NCBI GenBank assembly: GCA_029243845.1
Contig: JAQWRF010000225.1
Coordinates: forward strand, 1 to 5,308
DNA length: 5,308 nt
DNA from: Planctomycetota bacterium
Lineage (GTDB): Bacteria; Planctomycetota; UBA1135
Direction of reading: 5' to 3'
This document shows, in pieces, positions 1 to 5,308 of this stretch. Numbering within the stretch: the stretch's first letter is position 1; the number at the start of each line of letters is the position of its first letter. Under the pieces are notes generated by a model. It searched no databases and was not told the origin of the DNA. It saw only the letters and a list, made by a program, of their open reading frames with translations. Position numbers and translations under genes: made by a program.

Positions 1-590
1 TGTGTCGCTAGGAACTGATCGACCTTGGGTGTACGCACCATATTAAATAAATCTTCTTCTCTGAGGTTTGCCTGTTGCAAAGCGCTCTGCGGGAAATAAA
101 GTTTACCTGCGGCGAGGTGCTGTGGTAAATCAATCAACAGCTTGGTGATGACCAAGCCCAAGCCCAACCGTTCGGCAGCCGGCAAGGCCTCGGCGTCGCG
201 GCGTTCCGCGAGCGACAAAGTACAGCACGCTATTATCGAAACGCGTGGATGCAGAAAGGCCAAGAGCTCACCGCGGTTGATGGGGCGCTCCGGGAGCTGT
301 TCTGGGAAGTACTTTAAAATCTTGCGTAAATCAGCATGCGGTATTTCACCTGAAGTAGTCGATGCCCACAATGCCAGGAGCAACGGCCCATCAGGCCGTC
401 CGCGCAGCATCTGTTCGAAGGAGTCGTGGAACTCAGCGGTGGGGCTATTGGCCGGCCCCAGGGCGACGGCAATAATCGGGTCGAGGGCGCGCAACAAACC
501 ACGTGGCATCAAAATTGGCCCAGGATAGAGGTCGCCACACACAGTTTTTGCTTGTTCTGAGGCGAAACGTCTTGAATGTCGGAAGTCCAT
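1..590 (-). CDS. Diverged squalene/phytoene synthase family protein, C-terminus cut by window edge
   Basis: An uninterrupted minus-strand frame runs from ATG at 590-588 to the left edge, giving 196 residues with no stop. Residues 140-182 match the second conserved block of squalene/phytoene synthases: a run like 'AAERLGLGLVITKLL', then IDLPQH at 153-158, then a GKLYFP motif near 162-167 and an EEDLF motif. Known enzymes carry D-x-x-x-D in this place; here Asp154 remains but the last Asp is His158. The first Asp-rich motif, expected in the N-terminal third, is also missing: the matching stretch (about 36-50) reads like LDPIIAVALGPANSP. Family members condense two prenyl diphosphates through Mg bound by these Asp residues, so this protein may be inactive or have another role. 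It is divergent from the kinase gene with 15 nt between proposed starts. No Shine-Dalgarno precedes the ATG. The frame stays open upstream, but no canonical start codon was found there. Family call is moderately sure; function unknown. Confidence 0.68.
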   Translation of the reverse strand, partial: MDFRHSRRFASEQAKTVCGDLYPGPILMPRGLLRALDPIIAVALGPANSPTAEFHDSFEQMLRGRPDGPLLLALWASTTSGEIPHADLRKILKYFPEQLPERPINRGELLAFLHPRVSIIACCTLSLAERRDAEALPAAERLGLGLVITKLLIDLPQHLAAGKLYFPQSALQQANLREEDLFNMVRTPKVDQFLAT

Positions 591-605
591 CGGTAATGAT
601 TTGGG

Positions 606-1439
606 TTGAAGGCCGTGAACACCACCCCTCCCAACTCTGATTCTAATGTCTCCAGCTCTCAATCAACAGAGCCGGCTGAAGCAACTCTTGCTACGCACGA
701 TATTAAAAACTTGTTGGGTACCGTCATCGGTCACGCCGATTTACAGTTGCTGTACCTTGCCGGCGAGCAGCCCGCACCGATTCACCAGCTCGAAACCTCG
801 CTAGAGTCGATTCGACTGTCAGCGTCCCATGCTATTACTTTGTGCGAGGAGATGCTCGCGCTTGCGGATGGGCGCCCTCCAGTGCTGGTGCCGCTGTCGA
901 TTGACGAGGCCGTCCGCGAAGCCGCTGAAATATTCTCTGCGCGCGTGGCCTTCGCCATTGAGGTCGAAATCGAAGGTAATGGCGCATTAGAGGTGAATGC
1001 TAATCGCACTGATTTACAACGGGCCCTGCTTAATTTGATGTGGAATGCCTTTGAGGCGATGGACGGCAGAGATAACCCTCATTTGATGATTCGTTGGGGT
1101 GAAACTTCTGATGGTCCGTGGATCGAAGTGGTCGATAATGGGCCTGGCCTGCCAGAGGGCCACCTTTCGGATTTGACAGAACCTTTTAAGTCGTCGAAAG
1201 GCGATGAAGGTAAGGTTCGCGGCCTTGGCTTACATTCAGTGGCACGTGTGATGCGGCGCTGCAATGGTCGGCTTTTAGGGTTCAATAGAAAAAGCGGAAC
1301 GGGTGCTATATTGCGCATGGAGTTCGTTCTTGCGCGAGAGATAGCGGTAGAATATTGCGCACGCAATTCGCGTGACGCCGCGGACAAAAATTCACAGCAA
1401 GATGGCATCTACACAAGAAATCCCACTGCAACAGGTTGA
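606..1439 (+). CDS. Soluble sensorless histidine kinase (DHp plus HATPase_c)
   Basis: The product is 277 residues from TTG at 606; GTG at 615 is an equal alternative, and the in-frame stop at 597-599 rules out anything longer. Neither start has a convincing Shine-Dalgarno. After about 30 Ser/Thr-rich, probably disordered residues comes the phosphoacceptor box HDIKNLLG with His31, then a dimerisation helix pair to about 90. The ATPase domain shows the N box (LLNLMWNAFEAM, Asn147), G1 (DNGPGLP, 177-183), F box (EPFKSSK, 192-198), G2 (GLGL, 206-209) and a final GTG at 231-233. There is no PAS, GAF, HAMP, receiver domain or membrane segment, so it should be cytoplasmic and take its signal from a partner or through its short N-terminus. 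The domain ends near residue 243; the last ~35 residues look non-conserved and run 38 nt into korA. No response regulator is in the window. It may act on or be co-expressed with korAB, which is inference from position. Confidence 0.86.
   Translation: MKAVNTTPPNSDSNVSSSQSTEPAEATLATHDIKNLLGTVIGHADLQLLYLAGEQPAPIHQLETSLESIRLSASHAITLCEEMLALADGRPPVLVPLSIDEAVREAAEIFSARVAFAIEVEIEGNGALEVNANRTDLQRALLNLMWNAFEAMDGRDNPHLMIRWGETSDGPWIEVVDNGPGLPEGHLSDLTEPFKSSKGDEGKVRGLGLHSVARVMRRCNGRLLGFNRKSGTGAILRMEFVLAREIAVEYCARNSRDAADKNSQQDGIYTRNPTATG
640..666 (-). promoter_or_regulatory. Possible promoter for the minus-strand squalene/phytoene-synthase-like gene
   Basis: Read on the minus strand, TTGATT (666-661) is followed after 15 nt by TAGAAT (645-640), a passable -35/-10 pair with a short spacer. 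It lies inside the 5' end of the kinase gene, as any promoter must given the 15-nt gap between the divergent starts. Transcription would begin near 633, leaving a leader of about 40 nt. A GGGAGGGG run (632-625 on the minus strand) is too far from the ATG at 590 to be its ribosome site. Confidence 0.2.
1348..1378 (+). promoter_or_regulatory. Possible korAB promoter -10 with overlapping dyads
   Basis: Within the non-conserved tail of the kinase gene, TAGAAT (1348-1353) resembles a sigma-70 -10 box about 50 nt before the korA ATG, but no good -35 lies 16-18 nt upstream. Directly after it is the perfect dyad ATTGCG-CA-CGCAAT (1354-1367). This overlaps a second inverted repeat, CACGC-AATTC-GCGTG (1360-1374), which extends to an 8-bp stem from 1357 to 1378 with one bulged A. 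They could be an operator or a leader hairpin. Short GC-rich dyads also arise by chance, so this is a weak call. Confidence 0.25.
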
Positions 1440-3249
1440 TGACGTTGTAATTCGCTTCGCCGGAGATTCTGGCGATGGTATGCAACTCACCGGTAATCAA
1501 TTCACGAACACTTCGGCGTTGTTGGGTAACGATATCGCAACATTTCCTGACTACCCGGCCGAAATTCGCGCTCCCATCGGTACGCTTTCCGGAGTATCTG
1601 GTTTTCAAGTGCGCTTTTCATCGGACGATATTCACACTCCTGGTGATCAGCCAGATGTGCTGGTTGCAATGAATCCCGCGGCGCTAAAAGTTAATTTAGC
1701 TGACCTTAAAGAGGGTGGTACCTTGATTGTTAACACCGGCAACTTCGGTGCGCGTGATTTAGCTAAGGCCCATTACGATTCGAACCCTCTCGACGACGAG
1801 ACTCTTAAAGACAAATATAACTATATTGCGATTGACTTGAATCAGTCGACGCTCGATGCTGTAGCGGATTGTGGCTTGACGAATAAGCAGGCCCTGCGTA
1901 GTAAAAACTTGTTGGCCTTGGGCATGCTTTATTATGCTTATGCGCGTCCGTTTGAGACGACTGAGAAATGGCTCGAAGCTAAGTTCGCTAACAAGCCAGA
2001 AGTTCTTGACGCCAACCTCAAAGCGTTGCATGCGGGTGCATTAATCGCTGAAAATTCCGAGTTTTTCGGAGTGAAGTACGAAGTGGGCTCCGCTCCACTC
2101 ACTCCAGGTAAATACCGCAACATGGGCGGCAATGCCGCATTGGCCATGGGCTTAGTGGCTGGCGTAAAGTTGGCCGGCTTAAAGCTGTTTTACGGTTCTT
2201 ACCCCATTACTCCGGCGTCCGATGTATTGCATGCTTTGGCCGGTTATAAAAATTATGGTGTAACGACCTTTCAGGGCGAAGATGAAATTGCTGCGGTATG
2301 TTCGGCAATTGGTGCGAGCTGGGCTGGCACGCTTGGCGCAACCGGTACTTCCGGTCCGGGTCTTGCATTGAAAGGCGAGGCACTTGGTCTTTCTGTAATG
2401 ATTGAGCAACCACTTATCGTGGTCGACGTACAACGCGCGGGGCCGTCCACGGGCATGCCAACCAAGACTGAACAGGCTGACTTGAACCAAGCTATTTTCG
2501 GTCGTAACGGCGAAACGCCATTACCAGTGGTGTCTTGCTCTTCACCAGGCGATTGTTTTGAGGCCGCGATTGAAGCAGTACGTATTGCAGTGACCTACAT
2601 GACCCCAGTGATATTGTTGTCCGATGGCTATATCGGTAACGGTGCCGAACCGTTCTTGGTACCTGATGCTTCTAGCTTACCGAAAATTCCTCACCAATTT
2701 TCTCAAGAGGGGGACACACGCCAACCCTTCGAGCGCGACCCTGAAACCTTAGCCCGTCCATGGATTAAACCAGGTACGCCTGGCCTTGAGCATCGTGTGG
2801 GTGGTCTTGAGAAAGAAGAGAATTCCGGCAACGTCTCGTACGATGCGGAAAACCACGAGCGTATGACTTTGTTGCGCGAGCAAAAAGTAAATGGTGTCGC
2901 AAAAAGTTACGCGCCACTTAAAATATTCGGAGAAGATCACGGCGATGTCTTGGTGCTTGGTTGGGGGTCTACTTACGGCGCCATTCGTGGTGCTGTTGAG
3001 CGTTGCCATGCCGATGGTCAAAGCATTTCGCAGGTGCACTTACGCAATATGTGGCCGCTACCTCTCGACCTTCAAGATATTATGAAGAAGTTTGACAAGG
3101 TCGTCATTCCCGAGCTCAACCGCGGGCAACTCAACCGCATTATCCGTGCCGAATACTTGGTCGACACCATCTCATTGCCAAAGATTCAAGGTAAGCCATA
3201 TGGCGGAGCTGAATTGTTTGGCCTCTTCCAAGACATCCTCAACGATTAA
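1402..3249 (+). CDS. korA: 2-oxoglutarate (2-oxoacid):ferredoxin oxidoreductase, alpha subunit (gamma-alpha fusion)
   Basis: KorA pairs with KorB to convert 2-oxoglutarate and CoA to succinyl-CoA and CO2, reducing ferredoxin. The 615-residue protein has the fused gamma-alpha layout of two-subunit enzymes. The N-terminal gamma domain opens with GDSGDGMQLTG (21-31) and extends to about 215. The alpha domain starts near 232 and carries YPITPAS (267-273), GATGTSGPG (312-320), QRAGPSTGMPTKTEQADL (344-361), HRVGGLE (464-470) and the C-terminal LRNMWPLPL (547-555). ATG at 1402 is preferred because the family begins only about 15-20 residues before the GDSGDG motif; an in-frame GTG at 1372 would add ten unlikely residues. 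The start lies inside the upstream kinase gene in another frame, and no good Shine-Dalgarno precedes it. korB follows after 6 nt, so the two are surely co-transcribed. Family and subunit are near certain; 2-oxoglutarate over other 2-oxoacids is inferred from overall similarity to aerobic KorA. Confidence 0.95.
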   Translation: MASTQEIPLQQVDDVVIRFAGDSGDGMQLTGNQFTNTSALLGNDIATFPDYPAEIRAPIGTLSGVSGFQVRFSSDDIHTPGDQPDVLVAMNPAALKVNLADLKEGGTLIVNTGNFGARDLAKAHYDSNPLDDETLKDKYNYIAIDLNQSTLDAVADCGLTNKQALRSKNLLALGMLYYAYARPFETTEKWLEAKFANKPEVLDANLKALHAGALIAENSEFFGVKYEVGSAPLTPGKYRNMGGNAALAMGLVAGVKLAGLKLFYGSYPITPASDVLHALAGYKNYGVTTFQGEDEIAAVCSAIGASWAGTLGATGTSGPGLALKGEALGLSVMIEQPLIVVDVQRAGPSTGMPTKTEQADLNQAIFGRNGETPLPVVSCSSPGDCFEAAIEAVRIAVTYMTPVILLSDGYIGNGAEPFLVPDASSLPKIPHQFSQEGDTRQPFERDPETLARPWIKPGTPGLEHRVGGLEKEENSGNVSYDAENHERMTLLREQKVNGVAKSYAPLKIFGEDHGDVLVLGWGSTYGAIRGAVERCHADGQSISQVHLRNMWPLPLDLQDIMKKFDKVVIPELNRGQLNRIIRAEYLVDTISLPKIQGKPYGGAELFGLFQDILND

Positions 3250-3255
3250 TTAATC

Positions 3256-4254
3256 ATGTCAACAGTAACTGAATATAAGAAAAAGGACTTCGTCTCGGAT
3301 CAAGAAGTACGTTGGTGCCCCGGATGTGGTGACTATGCCATTCTTGCCAGTGTGCAACAAGTTTTTGCTGGGCTTGGTGTTGCGAAAGAGAATTTCGCGG
3401 TCATTTCAGGCATCGGTTGTTCAAGCCGGTTCCCGTACTACATGAATACTTATGGTTTTCATACCATTCATGGTCGTGCGCCAGCTGTTGCTTCCGGAGT
3501 AAAAATTGCTAATCCCGAACTCGATGTCTGGGTGATCACTGGCGACGGAGATGCTTTGTCGATTGGTGGTAATCATTTGATTCACGCGATGCGTCGCAAC
3601 TTAAACATCAAGGTTCTGTTGTTTAACAACCGGATTTACGGTTTAACAAAAGGGCAGTATTCGCCGACTACTTCGCCGGGTAAGGTCACGGGATCATCGC
3701 CATACGGTTCGCTTGACCAGCCATTCAACCCGATTGCCGTTGCGCTCGGTGCCAATGCGTCTTTTGTAGCGCGCACCGCCGACACCCAGCCTAAGCATAT
3801 GAAAGAAATATTTGCTGCGGCTCACGCGCATAAGGGCTTTGCTTTTGTTGAGATCTTACAGAACTGTGTTATTTTCAATGACAAAGTGTTTGACCATATC
3901 GTTGAACGTTCCATCCGGGACGACCGTCAAGTCGATTTGCGTGACGGCCAGCCGATGGTTTATGGTAAAGAGCTCGATAAGGGTGTACGCTTTTCTGGCA
4001 ATAGCCTCGAAGTATGTAAAGCCTCTGAAGCTTCTAGCTGGAATGCCAGCGAAGCGACTAGTGCAGATGCGATGCGTATTTGCCAAGGAAGCGAGCTCGA
4101 GGATATTCCGGTGCCGATGGGTATTTTTAAAGCTATCGAGCGCCCGGTCCTCGAAGAGGATATTCACAAGCAGGTTGCGGCAGCCACCGAAAACCTTGGT
4201 GAAGGTACTCTCGAATCGCTGTTAGATTCCGGCGAGACGTGGAACATCGACTAG
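3256..4254 (+). CDS. korB: 2-oxoglutarate (2-oxoacid):ferredoxin oxidoreductase, beta subunit (TPP and [4Fe-4S])
   Basis: KorB, 332 residues, holds the thiamine diphosphate and the cluster that passes electrons to ferredoxin. The TPP motif is visible as TGDGDAL (95-101) leading to the NN pair at 124-125 in 'LLFNNRIYGLTKGQYSPT'. The four cluster cysteines of the family are all present: Cys21 and Cys24 in WCPGCGDY, Cys55 in GIGCSS, and Cys204 in EILQNC. Two more cysteines, 254 and 276, flank a Ser/Ala/Glu-rich stretch (KASEASS...NASEATS) in the poorly conserved region before VPMGIFKAIERP. The C-terminus ends with the family-typical SGETW. ATG at 3256 lies 6 nt after the korA stop, in an AT-rich TTAATTAATC context without a Shine-Dalgarno, so translation probably relies on coupling to korA. 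No separate ferredoxin-like delta subunit is encoded nearby, as expected for the two-subunit type. The last 33 nt overlap the convergent flavoprotein gene. Confidence 0.95.
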   Translation: MSTVTEYKKKDFVSDQEVRWCPGCGDYAILASVQQVFAGLGVAKENFAVISGIGCSSRFPYYMNTYGFHTIHGRAPAVASGVKIANPELDVWVITGDGDALSIGGNHLIHAMRRNLNIKVLLFNNRIYGLTKGQYSPTTSPGKVTGSSPYGSLDQPFNPIAVALGANASFVARTADTQPKHMKEIFAAAHAHKGFAFVEILQNCVIFNDKVFDHIVERSIRDDRQVDLRDGQPMVYGKELDKGVRFSGNSLEVCKASEASSWNASEATSADAMRICQGSELEDIPVPMGIFKAIERPVLEEDIHKQVAAATENLGEGTLESLLDSGETWNID

Positions 4255-5308
4255 TCGCTGCGGTAGCAAATCACTAGCGCTTGGATGTGTGCATTTTTTA
4301 TCACACATCCAAGCGCTTAGTATTTGGCCGACTGAGTAAGCGGTAGTCATACCGTGTCCGGCTAAGCCAGTTGCCCAGAACAAATTGCCTTTATGCGGAT
4401 CTGGCCCAACTATAGAATTGTGGTCGGGGCTGAAAGTACGTAACCCAGACCAAAGGTGCTTGGGTTGAATATCGCTGAGTCCGGGTAGCCAGTGGCCCGT
4501 TTTAGCGGCTATATATTCGATAATGTTAGGGTCGATGTTTTCGCCGTAACGCGGATCCACTAATTCGTGATCGCAAGCCGAGATTAGCAAGCCACCGCTT
4601 TCCGGGCGGAAGTAAAACTCATTATCGCCCGTGCACCACACTACGGGTAGCTGCTGACCAATATGCTCGAGAGGGCTACTCACCATCAAGTGTCTGCGGC
4701 GCGGGCTAAATGGCTGGTTAAGGCCAGTGTCGCTGCAAAGGTGATTCGCCCATCCGCCATTCGCAACGACGACTTGTTGCGCGTTAATGATTTCATCGCC
4801 GCAGCGCACACCACACGCGCCGTCATTGTTGTAAATAATTTCATCGACTTTGCAATGAGTACGCACCGTTTGCCCTTTTAGAAAGGCCTGCAATAAACCG
4901 TGAATATCAAGAGTACCTTCATCGGCGAAATGCCAGACATCAACATCAGCATCGAGAAAATCGGGGTAGTGTGCACGAATTTCAGCTACAGAACTGGCGG
5001 CTGCGGACGGCATCCTGTTTTGCGCATTACTGTGCTTGTCGGCGGTGACAAATAAACCGACGGTATCGATGAGTGGTTGTTCGGCAAATGAGGCGGGGGC
5101 GCTGCGGTAAAACTCGGCAGATTCTCTCGCCATGCGCTGCAGCGCAGGCTGCTCGATGGCAGTGCGTAAAATGGCGGCGTTGCGAGAAGTGGAGTGCATG
5201 CCCGCCTGTGCACCTTGCTCGAGAATCAAGATGTCGCTCACGCCGGCCTGGCGCAATGCCCAAGCGGTGGATGCGCCCGCGATTCCGGCGCCGATGATAA
5301 TTACTTGA
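4222..5308 (-). CDS. FAD-dependent amine/D-amino-acid dehydrogenase, DAO family, N-terminus cut by window edge
   Basis: The frame enters at the right edge and ends at TAA (4224-4222), giving 361 visible residues; only about five plus the start Met are likely missing. The FAD Rossmann motif GAGIAG is at 6-11, with the ribose-binding Glu in LILEQ near 30 and HSTSR at 38-42. Later landmarks are a WANHL segment, RRR (203-205), EFYFRP (Tyr232), WSGLRTF (Arg290) and ATGLAGHGM (312-320). The order of motifs follows Pseudomonas aeruginosa D-arginine dehydrogenase as I remember it, including HST-x-R, the 'FAEQPL' segment and the final 'LLPQRL'. Arg and Tyr residues that hold the substrate carboxylate are kept, but residues lining its side-chain pocket differ, so D-arginine should not be assumed as substrate. 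Such enzymes oxidise an amine to an imine, passing electrons to quinone or oxygen. The gene is convergent with korB, overlaps it by 33 nt, and contains the palindrome at 4276-4317 near its 3' end. Confidence 0.86.
   Translation of the reverse strand, partial: QVIIIGAGIAGASTAWALRQAGVSDILILEQGAQAGMHSTSRNAAILRTAIEQPALQRMARESAEFYRSAPASFAEQPLIDTVGLFVTADKHSNAQNRMPSAAASSVAEIRAHYPDFLDADVDVWHFADEGTLDIHGLLQAFLKGQTVRTHCKVDEIIYNNDGACGVRCGDEIINAQQVVVANGGWANHLCSDTGLNQPFSPRRRHLMVSSPLEHIGQQLPVVWCTGDNEFYFRPESGGLLISACDHELVDPRYGENIDPNIIEYIAAKTGHWLPGLSDIQPKHLWSGLRTFSPDHNSIVGPDPHKGNLFWATGLAGHGMTTAYSVGQILSAWMCDKKCTHPSASDLLPQRLVDVPRLAGI
4276..4317. terminator. Perfect 16-bp palindrome downstream of korB; likely bidirectional 3'-end hairpin
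   Basis: Arms AGCGCTTGGATGTGTG (4276-4291) and its exact reverse complement (4302-4317) enclose a 10-nt loop, CATTTTTTAT. It starts 22 nt after the korB stop, between convergent genes, where a shared terminator is expected. It is not a textbook Rho-independent terminator: the T6 run is in the loop, and neither flank has a strong T tract (only TTAGTATTT on the plus strand). A hairpin that stops exonucleases or assists Rho is an alternative. It lies inside the opposing flavoprotein frame, covering roughly its residues 331-344, a variable link before the C-terminal LLPQRL. Confidence 0.55.

Noticed and set aside
28..39. Dyad-like GGTGTACGCACC
   Set aside because: It is not an exact inverted repeat, is short, and lies within coding sequence.
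142..528. Plus-strand open frame of 128 codons opposite the squalene/phytoene-synthase-like gene
   Set aside because: Its product is low-complexity, rich in Ser, Arg and Lys, with no domain; the minus-strand frame shows family motifs and is open to the window edge.
1372..1401. GTG start giving KorA ten extra residues
   Set aside because: The added residues are not family-like, and ATG at 1402 gives the usual short lead-in to the GDSGDG motif.
1079..1408. Minus-strand frame of 109 codons inside the kinase gene
   Set aside because: It is antisense to the G1, F and G2 boxes of a clear kinase and has no recognisable features.
4146..4162. Small hairpin TCCTC-GAA-GAGGA in korB
   Set aside because: Only a 5-bp stem within well-explained coding sequence; expected by chance.
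3812..4225. Plus-strand frame of 137 codons within korB in another frame
   Set aside because: It is a shadow of korB; the product is basic and shows no domain, while the korB frame carries the fourth cluster cysteine and the conserved C-terminus.
5027..5263. Minus-strand and plus-strand frames of about 75 codons near the right edge
   Set aside because: They overlap the FAD-binding region of the flavoprotein in other frames and have Arg/Cys/Pro-rich compositions typical of shadow frames.

Overview
The window looks like chromosomal DNA of an aerobic or facultative proteobacterium, probably a gammaproteobacterium. This rests on protein flavour (two-subunit KorAB, a D-amino-acid-dehydrogenase-like flavoprotein, a soluble HD-x-x-N type histidine kinase) and even base composition. 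It is inference, because there is no rRNA or other marker gene here. Packing is very tight: the four gene junctions are a 15-nt divergent gap, a 38-nt same-strand overlap, a 6-nt gap and a 33-nt convergent overlap. No stretch over 300 bases lacks a gene, and no mobile element, tRNA, rRNA or CRISPR was seen.

Layout: (1) 1-590, minus strand, runs off the left edge: a diverged squalene/phytoene-synthase family protein whose Asp-rich catalytic motifs look degraded. (2) 606-1439, plus: a soluble histidine kinase with DHp and ATPase domains but no sensor or transmembrane part. (3) 1402-3249 and 3256-4254, plus: korA and korB, the two subunits of a 2-oxoglutarate (2-oxoacid):ferredoxin oxidoreductase. 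(4) 4222 to the right edge, minus: an FAD-dependent amine/D-amino-acid dehydrogenase of the DAO family, missing only a few N-terminal residues. A perfect 16-bp palindrome (4276-4317) follows korB and lies inside the coding sequence of this convergent flavoprotein.

How they fit: KorAB decarboxylates 2-oxoglutarate to succinyl-CoA with ferredoxin as electron acceptor, replacing or supplementing the NAD-linked dehydrogenase. No ferredoxin gene is in the window. The kinase overlaps korA and could be co-transcribed with it, but the non-conserved kinase tail also carries a possible -10 element and small dyads that could give korAB its own promoter. The kinase has no response regulator partner here.

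I see no clearly new system. The best leads are the apparent pseudoenzyme of the squalene/phytoene synthase fold, the sensorless kinase fused by overlap to korAB, the palindrome shared by the korB 3' end and the opposing gene, and the altered substrate pocket of the flavoprotein.
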